Positions 1-13,928 of a stretch of DNA of 62,874 nucleotides are shown in pieces. Source of the DNA: Corynebacterium yonathiae (lineage in GTDB: Bacteria; Actinomycetota; Actinomycetes; Mycobacteriales; Mycobacteriaceae); assembly GCF_022288805.1 (NCBI RefSeq), contig NZ_JAKOPM010000012.1:1-62874 (forward strand), given 5' to 3'. Both the position numbers and the translations under genes were made by a program. A model generated the notes under the pieces. That model was not told the DNA's origin and did not search any database. It saw only the letters and a program-made list of their open reading frames with translations. The stretch's first letter is position 1; each line of letters begins with the position of its first letter.

Positions 1-111
1 GATGCAATATCGAAATCAGACCCTTGAAGCCCTAACCGCCTAGAATTAAACCAGTCCAACTTTCGGGGGCCAGTTCAAAAGCGAGAAGCTGGGTGGTCTT
101 AATTTTCCGGT

Positions 112-2874
<2,763 letters not shown>

Positions 2875-2914
2875 GATTCCCCTATACTTTCGCTTCTAAT
2901 GTGGTACCCACTCT

Positions 2915-2940
2915 AACGCGGCAATCAACCGATAATTTCC
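2915..2940 (-). promoter_or_regulatory. Possible SigH-type promoter of clpC
   Basis: On the minus strand GGAAAT (2935-2940) and GTT (2915-2917) are separated by 17 bases. This fits the GGAA-N17-GTT pattern of SigH-dependent corynebacterial heat and oxidative stress promoters. It sits about 40 bases before the clpC start. clpC genes are known SigH and ClgR targets in corynebacteria. The match is short, so this is an inference; I could not see a convincing ClgR box. Confidence 0.35.
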
Positions 2941-3096
2941 GGTTTTGACCCCAGAAGCCCGCAACACCGCCAGAATTCGCCATATTCGCAGCTCACACGG
3001 GTGTACGCCGGTAGCGAACAGGGGCATGTGCATGTAATCTAGAATCGTTTTATTGTTCCCTGCCCCTCGTTTGCACTGTTTAAGGAAATCTCCACC

Positions 3097-4284
3097 GTGC
3101 CCCAACTTCCTGAGTTCTTTACCACCCAACACAACCTGCACGAATTGGCAGTAGTGGAGGAAGCTTCTTCCTCCACGCTCTTCGCTGTGGAAGACGGAGC
3201 CACGCACCAGACGTTGAGCGTGGAGATTTTCGCCCCAGGAATTACCGGCATGGTGGAAAAGTCCACCGCATTACATGGATTGCACCACCCAGCTATCGCA
3301 CCGCTGGTAGGCACGGGCACTACCGCAGACGGACAAGAGTTCATTGTGCGCGAAGGGTTTGTCGGCACCCAGCTTTCGCAAGTACCCAATAATCTCAGCC
3401 CCGCAGACGCGGCGGAGATCTTCGGCCCCCTGGCCGGTGCGGTGGACTTTTTGGTCTCTCGCAAGCAGGCAGACTTTGCGGTCCATGGGCTGAGGGAGGC
3501 CCGGGTAGGCGTCGACAAGCACCGGCAGCTTTCGGTGCTGACCGCAGCCGGCCCGCCCCCCGAGTCGCACGGCAATGCGGTAGAGGCATTCGAGCAACTT
3601 GTCGCGCGCAAGTGCCCGGAATATAAAGCCACTGGCACGGCGGACAGCGCCAAGGATGTGGTGGCTCAGCTGCGCCCGCAGCGGGAGTTTGATACCGCGC
3701 AGATCCCGCGCGTGCAAGCCCCAGAACCGCGCCCCCAGCAGCAATTCGCCCCGCCACAGCCACAGGCGATGGTCCAGCCGATGGTGCAGCAGCCCATGGC
3801 GCCCGAGCAGAAGAAGGGCAAGGGCGGCCTCATTGCGCTGATCACTGTGCTGGCTGTGGTTGCGATTGCTGCTGCCGCCGCGCTGTGGTTCTTCCTGTCT
3901 TACCCCAGCTGGAATGACAAGGAGCAAAACCTCGCGGATGCGTATCCGGACTTAGTGGGGTCCCGCAGCGGCCAGGACGGCTTCGATGGGGCGGAATGTT
4001 CCTCGCGCGAGCCGGAGTCTGGCCAGGAGGCCAAAATTACCTGCGCGGGCGATGGGTTCAGCTATATCGTGACCTACTACCCCAGCGTGGAGGAGCGCGA
4101 TGCCATGCTTCCCGACGCCGAACCGGTCGAGCTTTCCAATGACCAGTGCACCATCCAAAGCTATGAGACCACCGCGGATGTTCCTACCTACGTCATGGCC
4201 GTAGAAGGAACGCAATCGGCATTTTTGGTGTGGGGCGATAAGGCTGAAGAAGGGCGGCTGAACCTGCCGCTGTGTGCCTCCTAA
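3097..4284 (+). CDS. Membrane pseudokinase-like protein, function unknown
   Basis: The product has 395 residues and starts at a GTG preceded by AAGGA at 3082. Residues 1-190 read like a Ser/Thr kinase fold that has lost catalysis. HHPAIAPLVGTG resembles the kinase segment before the hinge. VHGLREARVGVD sits where a catalytic VHRDLKPANILV loop would be, with the Asp missing, and there is no DFG. A Pro/Gln-rich linker follows (about 205-240), then one membrane span near 245-268 (GGLIALITVLAVVAIAAAAAL). The outer domain of about 125 residues contains four Cys. The topology matches receptor-type kinases (inside kinase, outside sensor). Kinase ancestry is inferred from these patterns only. A terminator follows at 4302. 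Confidence 0.75.
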   Translation: MPQLPEFFTTQHNLHELAVVEEASSSTLFAVEDGATHQTLSVEIFAPGITGMVEKSTALHGLHHPAIAPLVGTGTTADGQEFIVREGFVGTQLSQVPNNLSPADAAEIFGPLAGAVDFLVSRKQADFAVHGLREARVGVDKHRQLSVLTAAGPPPESHGNAVEAFEQLVARKCPEYKATGTADSAKDVVAQLRPQREFDTAQIPRVQAPEPRPQQQFAPPQPQAMVQPMVQQPMAPEQKKGKGGLIALITVLAVVAIAAAAALWFFLSYPSWNDKEQNLADAYPDLVGSRSGQDGFDGAECSSREPESGQEAKITCAGDGFSYIVTYYPSVEERDAMLPDAEPVELSNDQCTIQSYETTADVPTYVMAVEGTQSAFLVWGDKAEEGRLNLPLCAS

Positions 4285-4301
4285 ATCGCACCCTAAAATC
4301 T

Positions 4302-4337
4302 AAGGCCCGCAGGCTTTGCGCTGCGGGCCTTTCTTCT
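4302..4337. terminator. Terminator between convergent genes
   Basis: An 11-bp perfect stem (4302-4312 with 4321-4331) encloses an 8-base loop. It is followed on the plus strand by a pyrimidine-rich TTCTTCT and on the minus strand by TTAGATTTTAG. It lies between the convergent genes ending at 4284 and 4348 and may serve both. Confidence 0.8.
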
Positions 4338-4347
4338 GCTCCGGAAT

Positions 4348-5769
4348 CTAGTCCGCGGATGGCACGCGCTTGAGGAATGGGGCAAGCACGACAACCACCA
4401 GCGACAGCGCGCCGGCGAAAAGGAAGGCCCAATGTGCACCGTGGGCGGTAGCGGTGGCTTCATTCATACCTTGAGTCACACCGGACTTGGTCCCGCGGGC
4501 TAGGAAGGTCATCAAAATGGCGGTACCGGCCGCACCCGCCAGCTGCTGCAAAGTATTAAGGATGGCGGAGCCGTGCGAGTAGAGCTCGTCTGGCAGGGAG
4601 GCTAGGGACGTCGTCATCAGCGGCGTCATCATGAGCGCAATGCCGAGGGCAAAGAGGATGTGCATGCCAATGACCATCCATACCGCGCTCTCTTCACTGA
4701 GGAGAGTCATCAACCACGTGCCTGCAGCAAGGAGCAGGGCACCGGGGATCATGAGAGGACGGGGCCCATGGATGTCATAGAGGCGGCCGACCAGCGGCGA
4801 AATGCCACCTTGGAGCAAACCGCCGGGCATGACGACGAGCCCGGTAACCAGGGAACTTACCGCCAGCGAGGTCTGCAGGTAGATGGGCAGGATATTGACC
4901 ACGCCGAGCAAAAGCCCGAACATGAGCAGCATGCCAAGTACCGCCACGGTGAAGTTGGGAACTGTAAACGGGCGCATATCCAATAGGGCGCGGTTGTCTT
5001 TGGCTAGGCGCAGCTGGCGGCGGGTAAAGATGACCAAAGCCACGAGGCCTGCCACGAGAACGATGATGTCTATGAGGCCATCGCCCTCCAGCATGTTTTC
5101 TAGGGACGATACAGCATAGACCAACCCGCCGAAAGCGATGACGGACAAGATAACGGAAGGGAAATCCAGCGGGGTATCGCGCTTATCTCCCACATTGACC
5201 AGACGGAAGTAGCCGGCGGCGCAGATGCCGCCAAGCATCGGCACCATAGTCCAAAAGATGACGTGCCAGCTGGACATGCTCAAAACGAGACCACCCACCG
5301 TAGGGCCGAGCGCTGGGGCCACGGAAATGACCACGGAGATAATTCCCATGACACTGCCGCGACGCTGCGGCGGGACGAGAGTCATCGCCACCGTCATCAG
5401 GGTGGGGATCATCAGTGCGGTGCCGGCAGCCTGGAACACGCGTCCCGCCAGCAGCACGCCGAAGGCAGGGGCGAGTGCCGCTAGCACCGTGCCGGCAAGG
5501 AATACGCCCGAAGAGGCCAGGAAGATCTGCCGGGTGGTGAACTTATCCATGAGAAAGCCAGTGGTCGGGATGACCACGCCCATGGTGAGCAAGAAACCGG
5601 TAAGCAGCCACTGGGCAGAGGTAGCGGGGATGCCAAAATCCGCCATGATGGTAGGCAGCGCCACCGAAAGGGCGGTTTCGTTCAAGATCATCACCATCGC
5701 GCCAAGGACGAGAATGGTGAGGTTGATCTTTACCTCTGCGGAAATGCGGGAATCTGGGTTCTGAGACAC
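4348..5769 (-). CDS. MFS drug exporter, DHA2 (EmrB/QacA-like) family
   Basis: A proton-driven multidrug efflux permease is predicted. The 473-residue product is almost entirely hydrophobic, with about 14 membrane spans. It has the DHA2 hallmarks: an N-terminal segment NETALSVALPTIMADFG, then WLLTGFLLTMGVVIPTTG leading into the D-K-F-T-T-R loop of motif A, and a motif C-like GPTVGGLVLS stretch near the fifth span. The start is GTG. The gene is divergent from guaB1 and has no adjacent regulator, so the substrate cannot be predicted. The family is secure; drug specificity is unknown. Confidence 0.92.
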   Translation of the reverse strand: MSQNPDSRISAEVKINLTILVLGAMVMILNETALSVALPTIMADFGIPATSAQWLLTGFLLTMGVVIPTTGFLMDKFTTRQIFLASSGVFLAGTVLAALAPAFGVLLAGRVFQAAGTALMIPTLMTVAMTLVPPQRRGSVMGIISVVISVAPALGPTVGGLVLSMSSWHVIFWTMVPMLGGICAAGYFRLVNVGDKRDTPLDFPSVILSVIAFGGLVYAVSSLENMLEGDGLIDIIVLVAGLVALVIFTRRQLRLAKDNRALLDMRPFTVPNFTVAVLGMLLMFGLLLGVVNILPIYLQTSLAVSSLVTGLVVMPGGLLQGGISPLVGRLYDIHGPRPLMIPGALLLAAGTWLMTLLSEESAVWMVIGMHILFALGIALMMTPLMTTSLASLPDELYSHGSAILNTLQQLAGAAGTAILMTFLARGTKSGVTQGMNEATATAHGAHWAFLFAGALSLVVVVLAPFLKRVPSAD

Positions 5770-5813
5770 CCAGACAGGATACTGAGTTCGCGGGTACGGA
5801 GAAAGTCGAGGAG

Positions 5814-5819
5814 TATAAT
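5814..5819 (+). promoter_or_regulatory. -10 element of the guaB1 promoter
   Basis: A perfect TATAAT lies 63 bases before the guaB1 start codon, in the divergent spacer with the MFS gene. No strong -35 is evident, as is usual for corynebacterial SigA promoters. Confidence 0.5.
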
Positions 5820-5870
5820 CTTAGTGTCTTCTTCCGCGCGGTGAGCCCGCGCTACCCGAGTACGAAGTGA

Positions 5871-7319
<1,449 letters not shown>

Positions 7320-7344
7320 TAGGCTGCATGCTACGTTGACAGAT

Positions 7345-8211
7345 ATGTTGACTCGCTATGACCAAGCGGCCTCCCGCGCGGCCGCGCAGGTTATGGGGCA
7401 GTACTCCACCAGCTTCTCCCTGGCCACGCGGCTTTTGCGCGGACGGGTGCGCGCCGATATCCGCCACCTGTACGCGGTGGTGCGCATTGCTGATGAGCTT
7501 GTCGACGGCGCCGCCGCCCAAGCCCACACCAATCCCGCCACCGCGCTGGATGCCTACGAGCAAACTATCCTGGCCGCACCGCAGCAGCGCCTGCACACTG
7601 ATCCTGTGGTACATGCTTATGCCATCACTGCTCGTCGCTGTGACTTCCAGCGCGAGCACCTTGCTGCTTTCTTTAACTCTATGCGCGCGGACCTTAACCA
7701 TCGCGCATATTCCCCGTCGGAGCTGCAGGACTATATCTACGGCTCAGCGGAAGTTATCGGGCTTTTGTGTCTACAGATTTTCTTAGCTGAGGAAAACGTC
7801 TCCGCTACCGACCGCACAGCCATGGAACGCGGTGCCCGCGCGCTGGGTTCGGCATTCCAGAAGATAAACTTCCTGCGTGACTTGGGCGAGGATAGCTCCA
7901 TTTTAGGCCGCACCTATTTTCAGCAGGCCCCATCCGGCCGGATTGATGAAGCCACCAAATCCGCGCTCATTGCGGAGATCCGCCAGGAGCTCGCAACCGC
8001 CGCGCTCACCATCGACTTGCTGCCGGCCTCCACGCGGGTGGGCGTGAGCGCGGCGGCGGATATCTTTGCCGAGCTCACCAATCGCCTCGCTGCGACGCCA
8101 GCTACGGACCTAGCTACCGCACGGGTATCCGTACCGAATCACACCAAGGCTTGGCTTGCGGCCCGCGCCGCGCGCCGCCGCGGCCGCACCCCGCACCCAA
8201 ACTGGGATTAA
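7345..8211 (+). CDS. crtB: Phytoene/squalene synthase family protein (CrtB-like)
   Basis: Head-to-head condensation of two prenyl diphosphates to phytoene or a related C30/C40 backbone. The 288-residue product carries both Asp-rich motifs: DELVD near residue 52 and LRDLGED near 197. An in-frame extension further 5' would overlap guaB1. I chose the ATG at 7345, where the conserved N-terminus (MLTRYDQAAS) begins. There is no clear Shine-Dalgarno sequence, so a leaderless transcript is possible. crtI follows after 10 bases. No prenyl-diphosphate synthase (crtE) is nearby, so the substrate chain length cannot be told from context. Confidence 0.88.
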   Translation: MLTRYDQAASRAAAQVMGQYSTSFSLATRLLRGRVRADIRHLYAVVRIADELVDGAAAQAHTNPATALDAYEQTILAAPQQRLHTDPVVHAYAITARRCDFQREHLAAFFNSMRADLNHRAYSPSELQDYIYGSAEVIGLLCLQIFLAEENVSATDRTAMERGARALGSAFQKINFLRDLGEDSSILGRTYFQQAPSGRIDEATKSALIAEIRQELATAALTIDLLPASTRVGVSAAADIFAELTNRLAATPATDLATARVSVPNHTKAWLAARAARRRGRTPHPNWD

Positions 8212-8221
8212 GGAGAACCCC

Positions 8222-9751
8222 ATGCACGCCGTTGTCATTGGAGCCGGCATCGCCGGTCTCGCCACCGCCGCCTTGCTTGGCCGCGAGGGTTACTCGGTCA
8301 CCGTTGTGGACTCGCTGGATGAGGTGGGCGGGCGCGCCGGCAGCTATGAGGAAGCCGGCTTCCGCTGGGATACTGGCCCGTCCTGGTACCTCATGCCCGA
8401 AGCTTTCGACCATTTCTTTGCGCTGTGCGGCACCTCCACTGAGGTGGAGTTGGACCTAGTGGACCTCTCCCCCGCCTACCGCGTGTTCCACGGCGACTCC
8501 CTAATAAACGTGCACTCCGGTATCGAGGAAGTCACCGCGCTATTCGAGTCCGTGGAGCCCGGCGCGGGAGAAAAGGTTCGCCAATACTTGGCGCAAGCCA
8601 GCGATACCTATGACATGGCGCTCAAGCACTTCCTCTACACCACCTTCTCCGCGCCGCTCAACCTGGTCCACCGCGATATTCGCACCCGGATTTCTCGCCT
8701 CGTAGCACTGCTTATGACGAGCCTGAAGCAGCATGTGGGCCGGACCTTTTCCGATGCCCGCCTGTGCCAGATTCTGAGTTACCCGGCGGTCTTTTTATCC
8801 TCCGAGCCGGCCGCAGCTCCGGCGCTGTATTCCCTGATGAGCCACACCGACCTGGTGGAGGGAGTGCGCTACCCGCAGGGTGGTTTCGCCGCCGTGGTCC
8901 AGGCCATTTACCGGCAAGCGAAGAAATTTGGCGCCACCTTCCGTTTGGGCGAGGAGGTTACCTCCATCAAGGTCTCTAATCGGCAGGTAACGGGCGTGCG
9001 CACGAGCAAAGGCGCCATCCACGCCGATATCGTGGTCTCCGCGGCGGACTTGCACCACACCGAGACCCAGCTTTTGCCGCCGCAGCTGCGCACCTACCCG
9101 GAGCGCTACTGGGGCCGACGCAATCCGGGCCTGGGTACCGTGCTCATCTTGGCCGGGGTGAAGGGCGAGCTGCCCGAGCTGGCACACCATACGTTGCTCT
9201 TTAGCAAGGACTGGGATCCGGATTTCCGCGCCGTTTATTCCGGCCCAGAGTCCTCTCGGCCGTTGGGAGCCTCCGAGTCCATCTATGTGTCCAAGACCTC
9301 CGCCACCGACCCGAACGTAGCCCCCGCGGGCCACGAAAATCTCTTCATTCTGGTGCCGGTGCCGGCCGCGGAGGCACCAGGGTTTGGCAATGCCTATCAC
9401 GCAGAGGAGTCCGATCGCGTTGCTGCGATTGCCGACGCCGCCCTCAACCGCATCGCAGCCGCGGCCGGGGTGCCGGATTTGCGAGAGAGGGTCGTCGTCA
9501 AGCGCACGCTCGGCCCGGCCGATTTTGCCGAGCGCTACCATGCCTGGTCGGCCGGCTCCATCGGCCCGGCGCACACGCTGCGGCAGTCGGCGTTTTTGCG
9601 CGGGCGCAATGCCTCGCGCAAGGTAGCAGGTCTCTACTATGCGGGGGCTACCACCGTGCCGGGCGTCGGCGTGCCAATGTGCCTGATTTCGGCCGAGAAC
9701 ATCATTAAGCGCCTGCGAGGTGATAAATCCGCCGGCCCACTGAGCCGTTGA
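8222..9751 (+). CDS. crtI: Phytoene desaturase family FAD-dependent oxidoreductase (CrtI-like)
   Basis: Desaturation of the crtB product to a coloured carotene is the expected role. The 509-residue protein starts with a Rossmann dinucleotide fold, VVIGAGIAGLATAALLGREG. It ends with the carotenoid-oxidoreductase signature GLYYAGATTVPGVGVPMCL near the C-terminus. The ATG has a strong AAGGAG overlapping the crtB stop, so the pair is translationally linked. No crtE, cyclase or elongase gene follows. The next gene, lysS, is convergent. Confidence 0.9.
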   Translation: MHAVVIGAGIAGLATAALLGREGYSVTVVDSLDEVGGRAGSYEEAGFRWDTGPSWYLMPEAFDHFFALCGTSTEVELDLVDLSPAYRVFHGDSLINVHSGIEEVTALFESVEPGAGEKVRQYLAQASDTYDMALKHFLYTTFSAPLNLVHRDIRTRISRLVALLMTSLKQHVGRTFSDARLCQILSYPAVFLSSEPAAAPALYSLMSHTDLVEGVRYPQGGFAAVVQAIYRQAKKFGATFRLGEEVTSIKVSNRQVTGVRTSKGAIHADIVVSAADLHHTETQLLPPQLRTYPERYWGRRNPGLGTVLILAGVKGELPELAHHTLLFSKDWDPDFRAVYSGPESSRPLGASESIYVSKTSATDPNVAPAGHENLFILVPVPAAEAPGFGNAYHAEESDRVAAIADAALNRIAAAAGVPDLRERVVVKRTLGPADFAERYHAWSAGSIGPAHTLRQSAFLRGRNASRKVAGLYYAGATTVPGVGVPMCLISAENIIKRLRGDKSAGPLSR

Positions 9752-9832
9752 ACTACTGCTCCGCTGAGCCGCACAGAAAACGGCAAGCCGCCAGCCTCGC
9801 GCGCTGACGGCCAAGCGAGAGGACGCTAGGTG

Positions 9833-11410
9833 CTACTTCTGCTCAGGTTTGACCAACGGGAAGAGCACGGTCTCACGGATGCCTAAGCCGGTCAAGGCCA
9901 TAAGCAGACGGTCCATGCCCATGCCCGTACCGGCTGTAGGCGGCATGCCCTGCTCCATAGCGGCGAGGAAGTCCTCATCCAGCACCATGGCCTCGTCATC
10001 GCCACCGGCGGCTAGGCGAGCCTGGTCCTCAAAACGCTCGCGCTGAATAACTGGGTCCACCAGCTCGGAATAACCGGTAGCCAGCTCGAAACCGCGCACG
10101 TAGAGGTCCCACTTCTCAGTCACGCCCGGCTCGGACCGGTGCTGGCGGGTCAACGGGGAGGTCTCAACTGGGAAGTTCTTGACAAAGATAGGGCCTTCCA
10201 GCTGGTCCTCGCACAGGACCTCCCAGATTTCCTCCACCAGCTTGCCGTGGCCCCAGCCACCGTCCTTCGGGACATCAAGGCCGATGACGTCTGCAATGCC
10301 CTTGAGCGTCTCGACGTCGGTATCGATGGTGACCTCCGGCTGGCCCGGGAACTTGCGCTGCAGGGCCTCATTCAGGGAGGGGTACATCTCGATCTCCGGC
10401 CATTCTTCGCCGCCGAAGTCAAACTCAGTGCCATCGGCAAGGGTGACGGTGGTCGAGCCGAAGACATCGCGGGCAACAGCCTGGATGGACTCGCGCGTCA
10501 TGCGGGCACAATCATTGTAGTCGCCCCACGCTGCGTAGGTCTCCAGCATGGCAAACTCTGGCGAGTGGGAGCGGTCAACACCCTCATTGCGGAAGTTGCG
10601 GTTGATTTCAAAGACACGGTCAATGCCGCCCACGACGGCGCGCTTCAAATACAGCTCTGGAGCAATGCGCAGGTAAAGGTCAATATCCAGCGCATTGGAA
10701 TGGGTAATAAACGGGCGAGCGGCTGCACCACCGTGCAAGGTTTGCAGCATCGGGGTCTCAATCTCTACGAAATCCTGGCTTTCCAGGTAGTTGCGTAGCG
10801 CGCGCATGACCTTGACGCGGACCATGGCGTTCTTGCGGGCATCTTCGCGGATAATGAGGTCGTTATATCGCTGGCGCACGCGAGTATCTTCTGCCATATC
10901 GGCAAAGGACACCGGCAGAGGGCGCAGGGACTTAGCGGCCATGGTCCACTCGGAGACCATGATGGACAGCTCGCCGCGGCGCGAGGAAATCACGCGGCCG
11001 CGCACGGAGATGAAATCGCCCAAGTCAACGTCGGACTTCCAGGCGTCGAGGCGCTCCTTGCCCACCTCCGCGAGGGACAGCATGGCCTGCACCTGGGTTC
11101 CGTCACCATCCTGCAAGGTGGCAAAGCACAGCTTGCCGGTATTGCGCATAAAAATAAGGCGACCGGCAATGGCGTGGGTGACCTCGGTTTCCTCACCAGC
11201 GGCCAGGTAGGTTACGCCTTCTTCGTTGCCTGGCTCTTCGCCTTCCGCCACTACGCGGAAATCATGGCGCAGATCCTTTAAGGAGATGGTGCGCTCAACG
11301 GTTACCGGGTAGGCCTCTACGCCGGATTCCAGCAGGCGATCGCGCTTCTCGCGACGGATGCGCAGCTGCTCAGGGACATCGTTTACTTCATTATTCTTCT
11401 GCTCGCTCAC
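9833..11410 (-). CDS. lysS: Lysyl-tRNA synthetase, class II
   Basis: Charges tRNA-Lys with lysine. The 525-residue product has an N-terminal OB-fold anticodon-binding domain (about residues 70-185, including [20 protein letters not shown]). The class II catalytic domain follows, with motif 2 around [20 protein letters not shown] and motif 3 [16 protein letters not shown] near the C-terminus. Length is normal for bacterial LysS. It is a single gene, convergent with crtI and divergent from the PhoX-like gene. Identification is secure. Confidence 0.97.
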   Translation of the reverse strand: MSEQKNNEVNDVPEQLRIRREKRDRLLESGVEAYPVTVERTISLKDLRHDFRVVAEGEEPGNEEGVTYLAAGEETEVTHAIAGRLIFMRNTGKLCFATLQDGDGTQVQAMLSLAEVGKERLDAWKSDVDLGDFISVRGRVISSRRGELSIMVSEWTMAAKSLRPLPVSFADMAEDTRVRQRYNDLIIREDARKNAMVRVKVMRALRNYLESQDFVEIETPMLQTLHGGAAARPFITHSNALDIDLYLRIAPELYLKRAVVGGIDRVFEINRNFRNEGVDRSHSPEFAMLETYAAWGDYNDCARMTRESIQAVARDVFGSTTVTLADGTEFDFGGEEWPEIEMYPSLNEALQRKFPGQPEVTIDTDVETLKGIADVIGLDVPKDGGWGHGKLVEEIWEVLCEDQLEGPIFVKNFPVETSPLTRQHRSEPGVTEKWDLYVRGFELATGYSELVDPVIQRERFEDQARLAAGGDDEAMVLDEDFLAAMEQGMPPTAGTGMGMDRLLMALTGLGIRETVLFPLVKPEQK

Positions 11411-11600
11411 GTTAGCCTAGGGTAGTCGATCCCCACCGCAGCACGCGATTTAGCCCACGCCACCCTGACCCGGGAAAAGTTTTACTCATAATTCACTTCA
11501 CTGTCACCTCGGGGTCAACGCACAGTTACAAAGATTGTCTTTTATATATGGCTGTCCCCGTGTCTAAACAATTTCTTCGACTATCTTTGGAGCAGTACTA

Positions 11601-13703
11601 ATGGCGCTTAAAGGCCGCAACCTTCTCTCTAGTCTCTTTGCATCTTCCCGTTCTAGCCTTACCTGCACCTACAAGTGCGGTAATGCTTGCTTTGGTGAGT
11701 GTGAGAACAAGTCCGATAACCCGTACTTTGGTGACCAGCTCTCCCGCCGTACCGCCCTGCGTGCGGGCAGCCTGTCCGTCGTAACCGTCGGCGGTGGCGC
11801 CGCCCTAGCGGCCTGCTCCAACCCGGATGATGCCTCCAACGAGGCTTCTTCTTCCGAGGGCAAGGGCGGCAAGACCTCTGAGGCGAACGTTGAGCTTACT
11901 TCTGCAGAGGGCATGAAGTTCGACCCAGTGCAGCCAAACGAAAAGGACGAAGTAGTCATCCCGGATGGCTACGAGCAGTCCGTGCTCATCGCTTGGGGTG
12001 ACCCGCTGTTTAAGGACGCACCGGAATTCGATGACAAGAATCAGACCGCCGAGGCGGCTGAGAAGCAGTTCGGCTTCAACAATGACTTTGCGGGCCTTAT
12101 CGAGCACCCGGACGATGACAACCGCCTTATCTACGTCTGCTCCCACGAGTACACCACCGAGCCGCAGATGTTCCCCAACTACGATGCGGATAACCCGACC
12201 GAAGAGCAGGCCAAGATTGGCTGGGCTGGTCACGGTCACTCCATCGTGGAAGTATCCAAGGTTGGCAACACCGGTGAGCTCAAGCGCGAGTTCGGTCCGC
12301 TCAATCGTCGCATCACTGCCACCACCGAATTCACCCTGGTCGGCCCCGCAGCCGGCTCCGACTATGTCAAGACCTCCGCCGATAAGACCGGCAAGAAGGT
12401 CAAGGGCACCCTGAATAACTGCTCCGGCGGTATCACCCCGTGGAACACCATGCTCTCTGGCGAAGAGAACTTTGACCAGTACTTTGCACACGCCAAGCTG
12501 GATGACAAGAAGGCACAGGAGTCTCTGGAGCGCTTCGGCATGGAAGACGGCGAGTCCCAGCGCAAGTGGGAGCGCTTTGATAAGCGTTTCGACGTCTCCA
12601 AGGAGCCGAACGAGCCGAACCGCTTCGGCTGGATCGTAGAAATCAACCCGCTGGATCCGAAGTCCACTCCGGTCAAGCACACCGCACTGGGCCGCTTCAA
12701 GCACGAAGCAGGCAATATTCACATCGCTTCTGATGGCACCGTTGTGTGCTATTCCGGTGATGACTCCCGCTTCGAGTACATCTACAAGTTCATCTCCACC
12801 AAGAAGTACAAAGAGGGAGATATCGAGCACAACCTCACCATCTTGGACCACGGCACCCTGTACGTGGCCAAGGTAGAGGGCAACTCCCCAGCCGACGAGA
12901 TTGACGGCTCCGGCGTACTGCCAGAAGATGGCGCTTTTGATGGCAAGGGTGAATGGATCAAGCTGCTGACCTCCGATACGGAAAACAATAAGTTTGAGTC
13001 CCATGTCGATGGCATGTCCGCGGAAGAGGTTGCTGTCTACACCCGTGAGGCCGCCGATAAGGTGGGCGCGACCAAGATGGACCGCCCTGAGGATATGCAG
13101 GTTCACCCAGACTCCGAAAAGGTCTACGTGTCCCTGACCAACAATAAATACCGCGGCGCTACCGGAGAGAACGCCAAGAAGAACAAGGAAGAGCCGATGG
13201 AGTGGGCTCCTATCAAGGAGAACAAGAACGGCCTGGTCATGGAAATTGAAGATGACCACGCTGGCGAGAAGTTCACCTGGAACCTCTTCCTGGTCTGTGG
13301 TGACCCGAAGGAGGCTAATACCTACTTCGGTGGCTTTGACAAGGAGAAGGTATCCCCGATTTCCTGCCCGGATAACCTGGCCTTCGATAACCACGGCAAC
13401 CTATGGATCTCCACGGACGGCAACGCCCTTGAGTCCAACGATGGACTCTACGCCGTGACCACTGAGGGCGATACCCGCGGTGAGCTCAAGTGCTTCCTTA
13501 CCGTTCCGGCAGGCGCCGAAACCTGTGGCCCCATCGTCACCGATGAGCGCGTCATGGTCAACGTCCAGCACCCAGGTGAAACTGATGACGCCACCTTTGA
13601 AAAGCAAACCTCCCACTGGCCAGAGGGCGGCAAGTCCACCCCTCGCCCGGCAGTGGTTGTGGTGTGGAAGAAGGACGGCAATATCGGCGTCGATAAGAAG
13701 TAA
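11601..13703 (+). CDS. PhoX-like (DUF839) Tat-exported lipoprotein, putative alkaline phosphatase
   Basis: The 700-residue product resembles PhoX, a Ca/Fe-dependent extracytoplasmic alkaline phosphatase. A twin-arginine segment, LSRRTALRAG, begins near residue 48 after an unusually long N-region. A hydrophobic stretch ending LAAC gives a lipobox with Cys near 74, so a Tat-translocated lipoprotein is expected. Conserved PhoX-type segments include WAGHGHSIVEV and NNCSGGITPWNTMLSGEENF. PhoX enzymes serve phosphate scavenging. The 190-base upstream region contains TTCAC/TCACC direct-repeat-like elements that could be a Pho box, but this is weak. A strong terminator follows. Confidence 0.88.
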   Translation: MALKGRNLLSSLFASSRSSLTCTYKCGNACFGECENKSDNPYFGDQLSRRTALRAGSLSVVTVGGGAALAACSNPDDASNEASSSEGKGGKTSEANVELTSAEGMKFDPVQPNEKDEVVIPDGYEQSVLIAWGDPLFKDAPEFDDKNQTAEAAEKQFGFNNDFAGLIEHPDDDNRLIYVCSHEYTTEPQMFPNYDADNPTEEQAKIGWAGHGHSIVEVSKVGNTGELKREFGPLNRRITATTEFTLVGPAAGSDYVKTSADKTGKKVKGTLNNCSGGITPWNTMLSGEENFDQYFAHAKLDDKKAQESLERFGMEDGESQRKWERFDKRFDVSKEPNEPNRFGWIVEINPLDPKSTPVKHTALGRFKHEAGNIHIASDGTVVCYSGDDSRFEYIYKFISTKKYKEGDIEHNLTILDHGTLYVAKVEGNSPADEIDGSGVLPEDGAFDGKGEWIKLLTSDTENNKFESHVDGMSAEEVAVYTREAADKVGATKMDRPEDMQVHPDSEKVYVSLTNNKYRGATGENAKKNKEEPMEWAPIKENKNGLVMEIEDDHAGEKFTWNLFLVCGDPKEANTYFGGFDKEKVSPISCPDNLAFDNHGNLWISTDGNALESNDGLYAVTTEGDTRGELKCFLTVPAGAETCGPIVTDERVMVNVQHPGETDDATFEKQTSHWPEGGKSTPRPAVVVVWKKDGNIGVDKK

Positions 13704-13728
13704 GCACTGCAGAGTTTAAGCCCCTAAC

Positions 13729-13767
13729 GCGCGGCCCTTGTTTCTACTCGAGCAAGGGTCGCGCTTT
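13729..13767 (+). terminator. Terminator of the PhoX-like gene
   Basis: A 12-bp stem (13729-13740 with 13753-13764, one G-U pair) with a 12-base loop is followed by TTT. It lies 25 bases after the stop codon. Confidence 0.8.
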
Positions 13768-13928
13768 CGTCTCTCCACGGCGGGCTGCTCTATTAGCTGT
13801 GCTGCAAGCAGCTTTAAATATAAATCCACCCACAGCTCTCCCCCGCGGGCAAATTCATATGTGAGTTATGGCATACTATTCGCACCTGTGATACACGCCA
13901 CCCACTCGCCTCCGAGGAGACGCACACC

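Noticed and set aside
1..111. Gene or terminator in the first 111 bases
   Set aside because: No supported frame, and no strong stem-loop was found after the clpC stop.
8795..9814. A 339-codon open frame opposite crtI
   Set aside because: No domain pattern, antisense to a gene with clear motifs.
11470..11560. Pho box upstream of the PhoX-like gene
   Set aside because: TTCAC and TCACC elements are present but do not form clear direct repeats with the expected spacing; left as a remark only.
11805..13394. A 529-codon open frame on the minus strand opposite the PhoX-like gene
   Set aside because: It lies fully antisense to a well-supported gene, has no recognisable domain or Shine-Dalgarno sequence, and is explained by the codon bias of the plus-strand gene.
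13859..13900. GlxR (cAMP receptor) site before cstA
   Set aside because: TGTGA half-sites occur, but no TCACA partner is present at the right spacing.
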